From Glandiceps talaboti (taxonomy: Eukaryota; Hemichordata; Enteropneusta; Spengelidae), in assembly GCF_964340395.1 (NCBI RefSeq), contig NC_135557.1, positions 13,185,546 through 13,249,545 on the forward strand: a DNA stretch of 64,000 nt, given 5' to 3'. A model generated the notes under the pieces. It did not search any database. It saw only the letters and a list, made by a program, of their open reading frames with translations, and was not told where the DNA came from. Below are positions 31,974-43,965 of this stretch, piece after piece; position 1 is the first letter of the stretch; every line of letters begins with the position of its first letter. The translations under genes were made by a program, and so were the position numbers.

Positions 31974-32310
31974 ACACATAATATATCCATATCCCATTTT
32001 TAAAAACACTTAATTCATGAAAACCAGTTTGTATAGTTAATTTGTTCACTACTTTGATGTTAATGCTGGGCATCATTTATATGATTACCTTAATCAAACA
32101 ATTTTATTTGAATAATGGATACAGTTACTAAAAATTCAAACACTTTGTTATGAATGACAAATGGCAAGTACAATTTGTGAACAGTTGATGAGAGTAAACA
32201 CTTTGATTTCAATATTGGATATCACTTGTATAACTTGTATACATTTAATGTGATCAAACACTTTGATTTGAATGACGAGTATCAGTTTCTTTTGTATACG
32301 ACTCGACAGT

Positions 32311-32649
32311 TAATGAGAGTAGAAACTTTTACTTTGAATGGCATATTTGTATATAATTGATGAGATCAGACACTTCAAGATCACACAAGCTAATGTCATC
32401 ATAAATTTGACAATGTATTATTGTAAGGTTTATGTTTATTCACAATCAATAACTTTGGTTTGAATGGCGAGTATGACTTTTTTTCTTTTTCTTTTTTTAT
32501 ACGAAAAAGTTAATGATAATAGAAACTTTTACTTTGAATGGCATCTTTGTATATAATTGATGAGATCAGACACTTTAAGATCTGACAAGTTAATGTCACC
32601 ATAGATTTGACAATGTATTATTGTAAGGTTTATGTTTATTCACAATAAA
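32311..32649 (+). repeat. Direct duplication, ~203-bp period
   Basis: AGAAACTTTTACTTTGAATG through AAGGTTTATGTTTATTCACA occurs at 32318-32450 and again at 32521-32645 with about 90 percent identity by eye. Confidence 0.8.
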
Positions 32650-33562
32650 TTCTTAGCACCAATTCTCATTCAAAATTTCTGTTTTAGTTCAAAAGGTTAC
32701 ACACCAAAATAGAAAATTATATTTCAAATGCCATTCTTCCACAATGAATACATAATGTGACAAGGTATTAAAGTTAAACTGTAGCCTGGACTACTTACAG
32801 TTGGTGGCTTTTGTCATCTCCACAAATTTTTAAACCTTTAAATTCAGTGTCGGCCTAAAAATGGACACAAGTTCTTACTGGGCTTTAAATCTACTCCTCA
32901 TTGTATTTGATGACATCAGTGGCATGATCACATGATCAGAATCTGTGAAGAGGATGGCACTTTGTAATGTAATCGCCATTGAGTAGATGGGATCAGCCAA
33001 TCACAAAAGGGTATATTTCATGAATGGATTTGGACAACTTTAAGTGGGGACGGGTCATGGTAATGTGAAATCATAATCTATTTGACTACAAGGATGTTAG
33101 TAGAATTCTAAGCGTTTGTGGAGAAGACATTGTCAAAATCCACACAACAGACAGTCTAGGCTAGTCAAACACAGTACTGCCTTATTTAAAATGATGTCAA
33201 CAAACTGTCTATGTCAATGTCGTAGTTTTAATTCTAACTTTCAATCTTGGAAACCTTCTGATTATTACAAGCCGTATTAACTTCACATCATGATTCAAAC
33301 AACCTTGCCTTATCTTCATTCAACAAAATGGGTTTTGGGTATCGCAAAGATACAACATTTTGAAAGTCAACAACAAAAAACAATAACATGAAATAACTCA
33401 AATTATTCATGAGAAATGATCATAAACTATATAACTACTACTGTAAGATAAAGACTCCTTTTCAACAAACAACAGACGAACTGTCTCAAAAAAATATACA
33501 TTATATAATTTAGTTTTAGAGAAGTATACATTTAACAGAAATGGCAGGCTTATGCAAATTTG

Positions 33563-33790
33563 AGCATAGCTATATTTCACTAGTTATGTACATCTTATAA
33601 CAATGTACTAAATAACTTGGTATGTTGAACATAACTATGCTTTACTTATTATGTACATCTTATAACACTGAATGTACTAAATAACTTGGTATGTTGAACA
33701 TAGCTATGCTTTACTAATTATGTACATCTTATAACACTGAATGTACTAAATAACTTGGTATGTTGAACATAACTATGTTTCACTATATAA
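33563..33790 (+). repeat. ~70-bp tandem repeat, about 3 copies
   Basis: Each unit contains TATGTACATCTTATAACA, then TGTACTAAATAACTTGGT and GTTGAACATAACTATG. The copies are very similar. Confidence 0.85.
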
Positions 33791-33911
33791 TGGGCACCAT
33801 ACTTAACTGCGTAAAACATAACTAGTAATGTCACATGATGGTTACATTCAGACATACTTGCACAAGAACAGTTAAATTTGGAATTAACTTATTTTTTGCT
33901 GTTTATGTTTG

Positions 33912-34035
33912 ATGTATGTTTGTTATAAATGTATCAGCTGTTCCTATCATATATCACGTGTTCATATCAAAAGTGTTTCACATGTGATACTTCATGGCGT
34001 GTTAAAGCATCGCACAACATATCATATGCATGACA
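33912..34035 (+). repeat. Dispersed repeat R4, near-identical copy
   Basis: Matches 29209-29332 with hardly any difference, so one of the two is a recent copy. Confidence 0.8.
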
Positions 34036-34136
34036 CACATTAAACATTACATTTTGTGTCTACCTACAAATGGCAGAAATAACAAAAAATGGGTTTTAAA
34101 ATAACAGATGTGATAGTAAAAAGACTTTCACAGCTC

Positions 34137-34870
34137 CAAGGCCCCCACTCATATGATAGTGCATACAATAGCATTCAATTCAGTGTTAATAGCTGCAGTG
34201 TGTTGTGGTAGTGTATTTACTTGCATCATTCTAACGCATTAAAAAGATCTGAAATGGGAGCCTCTGTCCGACCGAAGAAGAGACCAACGCTAGCCTCTGC
34301 TTACTTTTCAAGGTCATCAACAGTCTGTTAGCTAGCCCTTATGACTCTCACATTCAGTTTAACAACAAACAATCCAGAAATAGAAACACTAAAACTCTCA
34401 TCATACCAAGCTTTAATAACGAAATCTACAAAAAAATCATTCATACCATGGACCATGAAAGATTTGAATGCCTTACCAGAGTCCACTGTAACATGTAAAT
34501 CATCAGAGCAATTTAAGTCCGTGTTATCAACACTCTGTGATTCATGTGATTAAAACTAACAAAGTGAGCACATCCCTGGAGGATTTTTGCTCATTTGTGA
34601 AACAGCCTCAGTATCCAAACAAAAGGCCCTCACTGCAATGGTAGTGCATACAATAGCATGTTGTTCAAAGTGTTAATAGTTGCTGTGTGCTATGGTAGTG
34701 TATTGACTTGCATCATTTCTAGGCCATCACTGCAATGATCAGAGCTTAGTGTTTAACGGTTACTGTGCTATGGTAGAGTATTGACTTGCATCATTTCAAG
34801 GCCATCACTGCCATGATCAGAGCATAGCGTTTAAGGGTTAGTGTGCTATGGTAGTGTATTGACCTTCATC
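34137..34870 (+). repeat. ~85-100-bp tandem repeat around a LINE fragment
   Basis: Units containing GTAGTGTATTGACTTGCATC and GGCCATCACTGCAATGATC recur near 34137, 34620, 34722 and 34800, up to the HINFP stop codon. They lie in the HINFP 3' flank or 3' UTR. Confidence 0.6.
34250..34553 (+). pseudogene. LINE reverse-transcriptase C-terminal fragment
   Basis: Across frameshifts the plus strand reads WEPLSDRRR, then LASLCLLFKVINSLLASPY, then KSFIPWTMKDLNALPES and FKSVLSTL. This is the conserved end of Jockey/L2/CR1-type retrotransposon ORF2 proteins. A stop and at least two frame changes, one at a poly-A run near 34430, make it dead. It ends at TAA 34551. Confidence 0.6.
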
Positions 34871-34880
34871 ACTAGTCCCT

Positions 34881-35922
34881 CTACATAGAAGAATTGATAG
34901 AGGGACTTGTGATCACTTCTAGGCTCTCACTGCCACAATACAATTCACCAACTATTTGTTCATCACCAACTATTTGTTGTTCAGTGCCATGTTCTGAATG
35001 ACATTCATCACCTAGTTGTTGCTCACTTGACTGGATACATTCTGAATTATTATGATTGAGTTGTACACTTCTGTCTACCAAAGGTTTGTGGCAGTGTTCG
35101 ATATTTTGTTGTGCAGTAATGTTCATATGTTGTAAATCACTAGGGTGATTGGCTTGTAATGTTGAATGACAGCCGTGGATATTTTGTTGTTCCAGGTGGG
35201 ACCCATCAATACTTTGTTGTTGTAAGTGGGATCCATCAATACTTTGTTGGTGTAAGTGGGATCCATCAATATGCTGTTGTTGTAAGTGGGATGCATCAAT
35301 ACTTTGTTGTTGTAAGTGGGACCCATCAATATTTTGTTGTTGTAAGTGGGACCCATCAATACTTTGTTGTTGTAAGTGGGATCGATCAATACTTTGTTGT
35401 TGTAAGTGGGATCCATCAATACTTTGGTGGTGTAAGTGGGACCCATCAATACTTTGTTGGTGTAAGTGGGACCCATCAATACTTTGTTGTTGTAAGTGGG
35501 ACCCATCAATATTTTGTTGTTGTAAGTGGGACCCATCAATACTTTGTTGTTGTAAGTGGGACCCATCAATACTTTGTTGGTGTAAGTGGGACCCATCAAT
35601 ATTTTGTTGGTGTAAGTGGGACCCATCAATACTTTGTTCCAAGTCAGACCCATTGATACTTTCTTGTGTATTAACCTGAACATGAAGCACATCACTGTGT
35701 CCAACTTGTAATACTGATTGCAAGCCTATGATACTTTGTTGTTCATTGCTGGGGAGAATCCCTTCATCGTCGTCCATTGCTGCCTCTGTTTCTGGGACAG
35801 CTGTATTATCTTGTCTTCCACCTCCAACACATTGTCTTTCTTTGATCAGTTGCTCTGTTAATTCTATGCTTTCATATCTCACTGTTTGTAGTCTATGGAA
35901 GCCATCTTCATGAAGTTTATAC
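34881..35922 (-). CDS. HINFP: HINFP last exon with decapeptide repeat
   Basis: Phase 2 start, 346 codons plus TAG... the first residues complete [20 protein letters not shown], the conserved end of the DNA-binding region. Then an acidic linker (MDDDEG) leads into about 17 copies of [10 protein letters not shown] between about 35160 and 35660, followed by a Gln/His/Glu-rich tail. The stop codon lies at 34883-34881. No repeat of this kind is known to me in vertebrate HINFP. Confidence 0.88.
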
Positions 35923-38900
35923 CTACAACATAATAGATAATTGGAATAATTACATACCTACCAGTGATCACTTACATGTACATCTGTGTGCACACATACT
36001 ATCGGTATTGCAAATCAAATCAAACTATCTTTACTGTCAATGCAGTGTTGCAGCGAGGGTGGGTTTTTGGGTCATTTGACACAGATTTTTTGGACCTGAC
36101 CCACAATTTTGGAAGTGTTGGGTCATAGATGACCCACACTAAAATTGTGTGCAAATATGTTAAAGCAACATGACCACACCTACATGTATAGCAACAGTCA
36201 AATGATTACATACATTTGTATATAACATAGATAACAACAGGGTTGTATAGGCAACTGCATAATCATTCAGCAAATATCTAGCATAGATCAGCAGGTGGGT
36301 AAATATTTTTTTTAAAAACTATACAGTTGTGCTACAACGCCATTGTTTTTTTTTTTTATAATGTCCCCAAAAAATTTATGATGACCCAGAAAAATGAAAG
36401 TCTTGGGACACTATGTCCCACTCTTTCAAAAGGCTGGCTGCAACACTGCAAGGTCATTAAAAAAATAAATGTAAATCTGTCTGTTGGTTACTCTGGACAT
36501 GTAAAAGTACAAACATATACATGTATATAAGATTAATTAAATAAATAAATAAATATTACACACACATTGCAATAATGGTGAGTCACTGAAAGAATATTAT
36601 CAATATCTAGCATCATGGTTTAAGACTGAAATTGTGGAATGAAAGAATTTTTGTGGAAGTTTCTGTGCATTCTTGGTACTCTGAACTTTGTCACCCAAGG
36701 CAAGTTTTTTCGAAGTAAGCATGGTGAGACTTGGATCATCAGCAAGATGGTACAGTGCAATATTGAATATTACATATATTGTGCATATGAGCATACCATT
36801 GCTGCATGTACCCAATATCACCTGAACAAACAGTTGTACTATTTTAAATTCGTTTTTGATTTTGAGAGTGGAATAAACTTACCTAAATCTGCTGTGTCCA
36901 GAGGGCCATTTAAATTTGTGTTTGGTTTTGAGATGTTTGGTAAGGATTCCACCCCTGGAGAAGTGACTGTTACACATATGACAAAGATACCTTGGACCAC
37001 TCACATGCTGTATTTGAAAAAAAAAATAGATGAAATTTTATACAATATAAAGTAAATCAGTGACTTTTGAGGACTACAATTTTCAAATATGATTTGTAAT
37101 ATGCTAATTTAAATTATTTACAAAATAACGGAAATATAGGAATCTGTCTAAAATGTGTAATTTTGAATAAATAACTTTAATACTTACATTATGCACTTTC
37201 TTGTAATGAAGTCGTAAGGACTGGGTAACTTTGGTTGCATATTGACATCCTTTCTCTTCACATTTAAAAACAATGGCTGCATTATGACTGTCCATATGAC
37301 GTCGTAAGTCGTAAGCTGATTTACATCTGGGAAAACAAATCAATCATGAAATGTAACAGTTTACTTGGACAAGAAAGACAGTAACAACATTAGTCTACTT
37401 CTGATACAGTATGACTGTATCGTTACCATTTACACCTCCACTCACAGTGTAGTCAATGTCATTACTGTAGAAATCCTGAGATGCATGAAATGCAATTTAA
37501 AATTCATCCACAGCCACCCACACTCATTAACATCATGTCTTTGTTAAATTCTAACCAATAACACAGTCCCTCATAAAGTTAGTGTTTACTGGGACAGTTA
37601 TGTGATGTCCAAATATGGTATATTTGTCAGCTCAGGATGCTACTTATACACTGTTTACATCGCTATAAGTTACAATTGGGGTTCACTGATTGGTTGAACA
37701 ACTTTTTGTGCTGATTGGAAAAGGACTTCGACCAGACGTGGCTTGGCTAGAAACCACATTGGCATCCAGATTATAGCAACTAGTATTGACAAATCATTAG
37801 ATATTTTCTCAATTCTTCTACATGTTAACATAATTTTTTACCTTCCACATGTTTCTAGTCATCATTTTAGTTTCTTAATGAATATCTAAGGAGTTTTGCA
37901 ATAAATCTACATAATACATGTGGTTATTTCACATCCTGTACTCCAAATCAAAGTAAACACACATGTTATATTCAATTAGTCCAATGGAAATCAAATAACA
38001 GTAATTTCATCAATTCCACAAACTTTCAGGTTATGAGACCAAATCACCAATTTGAAAGTAGTACAAGTGTGTTGCATGCGTACGTGTGTGTGTGTGCGTG
38101 TGCGTGTGTGCATGTGTGTATTTGGGGTGGGGCAGCACCAAGCTGAAAAGCAGCAATGAAGAAGCAATTATTCATCTCTGCTAAAATGTATTAAAATCAG
38201 TGGAGTGGGATGGTCTGATACTAAAGGTTATATACACACACTGAAAGTCATTACTCTCCTTTTAAAATGTTATCTTTCACTTACATAAACATCATGACCA
38301 TTTTAGTAAGTATTTAAAACATTGATGGTCATCATGTGTGGTACAGCATCTAACTACACGGTCATTGGCCGGTGCTTAGCAAAAACACCGAAGACTAGTC
38401 TTAACACTTAGATTCTGTACATACCCATATCCGCATAGTTCACATTTATGTGGCTTTTCTTCTGTGTGTCTAAATTTGATATGAGCTTTGAGAGACGATG
38501 GGGATGGACATGTCATGTCACAGAATGGACACTTGTAGTGATTGACTGTTAAAAGAAAACAAAATACAATATTGTTACTTTTCTGACCACTTGTAGTATG
38601 TAATATGATGGATTAACTGCATACGTACGTACGTACGTACGTACGTACATACATACATACATTCATACATACATACATACACACATACATACACACATAC
38701 ATACACACATACACACACACATACATACGTATGCACATACATACATACATGTATACATACGTACGTACGTACATAAATATATATATACATACATACATAC
38801 ATACATACATACATAGCAAGTGAAAGTATGCCCACCGAAAAAACTGCAAACAGTAATGCAAATATTCAGAGTTTGCCACACTGACACGTGCACATAATGC

Positions 38901-41900
38901 AGTGCTGTAAAATTCTAAAAAATAAATGCCATGAGTTACTTACCATGACATCTCATATGATCTCTTAGTAAACGTTCTGTAGAAAATGTCTTGGAGCAAT
39001 GAGAGCACTGAAATTTTTGTACTGAAAACAAAACAACACATTCAGATTAGTATTTTGAAATGATTTGGTTTTTTTTTGTTGAGTTAGCCATTTCATTACA
39101 AAGTGCTGACACTGACCAGAATATTTGTCACTGGTAATAATAGGTAAAATCTAAAATGATCCACTTCCTTGTTTTCGCCATAAACATTATGGTACTAAAT
39201 CTAAGCTAATTTTACTGTTACTAGGTTAAAAAACTTATCTTAACCTACAAAGCACTCACAGATAAAATTATCTCTAATAAAAAAGGGGCTTATAAATTCC
39301 TCTCAGATCTACTAGCCAGGCCTGTAAGCCTGCTCTATATAACTTATTAACTATGGGCTACCCAAGTGTTAGCATGGGGTTACAGGGCTCGAAATTCGTT
39401 TTTTTTCTTGGTAGCCCAGGTGGGCTACCATCTTTTAAATTTGGTAGCCCGAGAGCAATGACTGGTAGCCCATATGCATGCATTCCTAAATTAATGGTGT
39501 CTGTGTATATATGTAACTATATGATGTATTGAATTCGATGATTGATTGAATAACTTAAGAGTCACGTTAACACGTTATTTGTGTGTATTTCATGCCATAT
39601 TTGACATTGGGGACGCAATTTTTTGCATGTATGTGTCTCTCTGGGGACGTGTCATAAAGAGGGACCGTAAGAGGCTTACTGTTACAACGTACGGTTATCA
39701 TTGCAATGAAGAAAAAACATGTAGTCGCAGTTCGTACTTGTAACTATTATTTAAATCTCTTGGTGCAGTGAGACCTGTAAAATTTGAATATGATTCAACG
39801 TATGGAAAACGTATAAACAGTTTCATAAGCCCCATGGCCATTTCCTGGTGTGGAGACTACGTCTTGGGCAGTTTAGAAACTATGTGCTGTTATTATTATC
39901 TATCCACGTGATTGGTTACTTATTAACAGACGGGTTAGACAGGATTTGTATTAATACATGACGGCCATTACGGCAAAGCCCCTTCCATTCATGGGCGAAG
40001 AGATAATCAAACAGAGTCTAAGACCACATCAGCAGACGGTCCATGCTGAAAACTTCACTAAGATAAATTCAAATCATCATGTCACCATTTCATTCTCACT
40101 AAAACTTCAACTTTCTTTTGAGTTTTGCTACTACTACTAGATCGAATGCATTACGTGAATTTACCATTCACCACTGCATGCTCTCAGGGGTTGCGTGAGC
40201 GTGGTTTACACACGGAATGTTTTAGGCATCGTTCAAGAATAAACGAATATGTAGGTGTATACCAAGTTAACAGTTCTCATCAGCATAAAATGTTATCAAA
40301 CACCATTACAACTGTGTCTCTGTCAAGTTGAAAGTTAAAGCTGTCATTCATGTTATGGAATTTAGTTACTGCAGCAGTGCTGTACCGAGAGTGTACTGTA
40401 CTCCGACTCCGAGAAGAACCAAAAGGGCCCGGGCCGGAGAGCAGATTTCCAGAGAGTGATAACCATGGGAAATTGAAAGTACAGAAAGATAACATTAAAC
40501 AGAATATTGTTGCATATAAATGTTTTGTTGTGACATTTTGGTACAAGCTGTGTATACGATGAACGGAAGAATGACGTGTACAGTGTACATGTATTTCGTG
40601 TACATTTGATATACATGTAGTGTGGATGCAAATTTGGAAAAGACGCACAGATTTTGACGCTAATTTTGGCGAGAACACGTCCCACAGGACTGCGACCTAG
40701 GAGGCCCCCGGCCCGGGAAGGTGTCGGAGTCAGGGTGTCACAGTTTCATTCAAAACTTAGTAGCCCAATTGGGCTACCACTCACATAATTTGGTAGCCCA
40801 GAGACAGACATTGGTAGTCTGTGGACGCGGGACTACCGCGAATTTCGAGCCCTGGGTTATGTGCAAGCATTAACTTTTCCATTTGAACTACCATTTACAT
40901 GTATACCGAGGTGTTCGTGCCGTGCCAGTCTACGCTATCACTGAACTAGTTTAGCGTTAACTTGAGCTGTTGCAGACATTAACTCTTTACTACCACAAGG
41001 TGATGTACTAGTGCAAGCCTGGTGTTATCACTGAGATAACTTAGTTTGCATAGGACAGGTGCAGACATTAACCGTTTCAATAATTACTACAACATGTAGT
41101 GAGGTGCTAGTGCAAGCCTGGTGTTATAACCAAGCTAGCTTAGTTTGCATAGGACAGGTGCAGACATTAACCATTCCAATTACAACCATATGTACAATGT
41201 AGTGAGGTGCTAGTGCAAGCCTGGTGTTATCACCGAGCTAGCCTAGTGTATAGGACAGGTGCACACATTAACTGTTCAAATTACTACCATATGTACAATG
41301 TAGTGAGGTGCTAGTGTAAGCCTGGTGTTATCACCGAGCTAGCCTAGTGTATAGGACAGGTGCACACATTAACTGTTCAAATTACTACCATATGTACATG
41401 TAGTGAGGTGCTAATGAAAGCCTGGTGTTAACATAATCCTAGTGAGGTATTAGTGTCAGTCTGAGTTTAACACAATACTAATCCTGTGCTAGTACTGCAT
41501 AATTAAATTGCTAGCCAAAATAGACAGTGATTCGAAACCGGAAATGCCACTTTTTATGCAGTGATTGGGGCAGATACATACATGTACTGTCCAAATATGG
41601 AACATTTGTCAGATCAGGATGTTACTTATACATTGTTTACATCATTCTTGGGTTTTACTCATTTGCATCGACAAGTTTTGCTTCACAATTTTTCACTGAG
41701 CTAGACGAGGTGAAGAGATGATACCAAGGATAGCTCTAGACTAGAAAGAAACTTACATTCTACAGCTAGTTGTCTATCCAAATGATCAACAAACTTGGTA
41801 CGGTTGTAAAATAAACCACCACACACAAAGCATCCATATCGCTTTTCTTGAGTGTGACTGCGTAGATGTTCTCTCAGTTTGAACTTTGTTTTTACACTGG

Positions 41901-43891
41901 TACGACATCCTGGGATAAAATTATTACAAAATAGAATTACATAATGTGTGAAAAACATTCACCATTCACAGAGCACTTCAAGTATGGTTACAAGATATTT
42001 ATCTTTGGCAAATAATACATAGATGCACATAAATATGACCAACATTTCAAACTAAGGCCTATGAAAAAAACTTCAATTTAAAACTGCCATTCAATTTTAG
42101 AATAGGTGGGTAGGTAGATTTTTTATTTTACTGTTTTATTCATATTTTTTTCATACGTGAGTGTCTAGTTCAGGTAGTTATGTTTTCCGTTATTTTCCAT
42201 ATGGTTTCTATGTTATTGGTTTCTTCTTATCAGATATACAGCCATTACAGATTAGAAGAACAGTTTTATATTGTCTTTTTAAGTTCATGTCTGTTTCCGC
42301 AGCCACTATTCCTTGTGAGGCTTCACAATTTTCATGATGTTATTATTTTTTTCTCGAATACATAAACAGTTTAGGGTAGGCATGAAAAACTATGTAGGGT
42401 CGGGTAACCGGAACCAAACAAGTGTTTTTCGGCCTAATAAAATTATCAAAATTAGTAATTCTAGACAGGCAATGTCAATTATCACATATATGGTACAAGA
42501 GTTGTACCAGAGATTAAATGTACATACATGTATGTAGGTGACGTAAAACCATGACACAACCCTCCAGAAAACCATAGTTTATGAAATACTTTCATAACTG
42601 GTGTGGTGTTCCCTTCAAGCAATCTTCACAACTTTCTGGGTTAATTAGTTACGCAATTGGTTATGGTATCACTGAATCAAGCCTACCTTTCAACCACACC
42701 AAGCATTTTCCCTTTCTTAGCACAGAAATCTGTTCTGAATTTGAAATTACCACTAACAGCTGTGCAAACAAAGTGGATATCATATTGAATTAAGCTAAGA
42801 TGTAATCAAGAATGCAATGCCCCTCCACTGTCTATGGTGGTACATAACACAGCTCCTCTAATTCTTAGCCTTAGTGTTGGCAACTTTGCAGGAGTTTTAC
42901 CAATCTGATTAAAATATGATGTAGTGTACAACTCGCGATATCTTTTTGACTGTTACATTTACTGTTGTTTGTTCTTTTGTGAGTGCTTGTTACATACATT
43001 TGACACAATACCATAGGTTTTCCTGAGCCACATGAGAGCACCGAGTGAATTCACTCAACCAATGAAAACGCATAATGCAACAAAACATACAGGTACAGTA
43101 CATGTACTTCAGAGCGCTTTCTTTGAAAAGAACATGAACACAGTGCAGACAACAATGTTAACATTATTGATTGGTGATTCTCTTTCATTCTATTTCGATT
43201 GCTTGAAGTGTTATCTTGTAAGACAGATTCTGGGTGGCTACTCATGAGTACGAGATTGGGTTTGGGAAAACCTATGGTATTGTATCAGATGTATGTAACG
43301 AGCACTCAAAACAGAACAAATGGCAGTAAACGTAACAGCCAAAAAGAAATCGTGACATGTACACTACATCGGATTTTAATCAGATTGAGGCTTTACATAG
43401 GCTTATTGCAAAACAAGGGCAAAGCCTTGGTACGGTTTGAAAGGTAGACTTGAGGTAGTGAGACCACAGGTCTCTGGGTTAGGGTAAATTAATTAAAAGC
43501 ACTTTAGAATATGACCTTACCTTCCCATTTGCAGGTATAACCATCCATACAATCTTCTGGAATAAATGCGCTGTCAGACGTCATAGCATGCATCTCAACA
43601 TGGCGGTAAAAATACTCTGGGTTATCTACATGATACTGCAATAAAACATACTACAGTCAGCCTACATCTGCACACTTTAATACATACATTAACTCCGGGC
43701 ATTTACTTTTGAAGTTAACTATCATCCTGATTTTAAAATACAACAAAAAGTCAACTTATTCTCACATGTTTATTTATCAGAGACCTATCTGTAGGCTCCT
43801 TTGTTTCATGTGACAAGTGACAAGGCTCCTTAGGTCACTTGTAATTCCATTTCCCTTATTTTACATATGTGCACTGGCATTAACACCTCAC

Positions 43892-43965
<74 letters not shown>

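Noticed and set aside
35123-35704. Long frames on other phases of the HINFP repeat (plus-strand [10 protein letters not shown] repeats and a second minus frame)
   Set aside because: Shadows of the in-frame HINFP last exon, created by the 30-bp period.
36600-37055. Plus-strand 138-codon frame ([13 protein letters not shown]...)
   Set aside because: Antisense to the HINFP exon at 36883-37007, which has zinc-finger motifs and matching splice sites.
40280-40685. 132- and 107-codon minus-strand frames inside the 39.4-kb transposon considered as transposase
   Set aside because: No DDE or zinc-finger pattern and two overlapping frames of similar quality.
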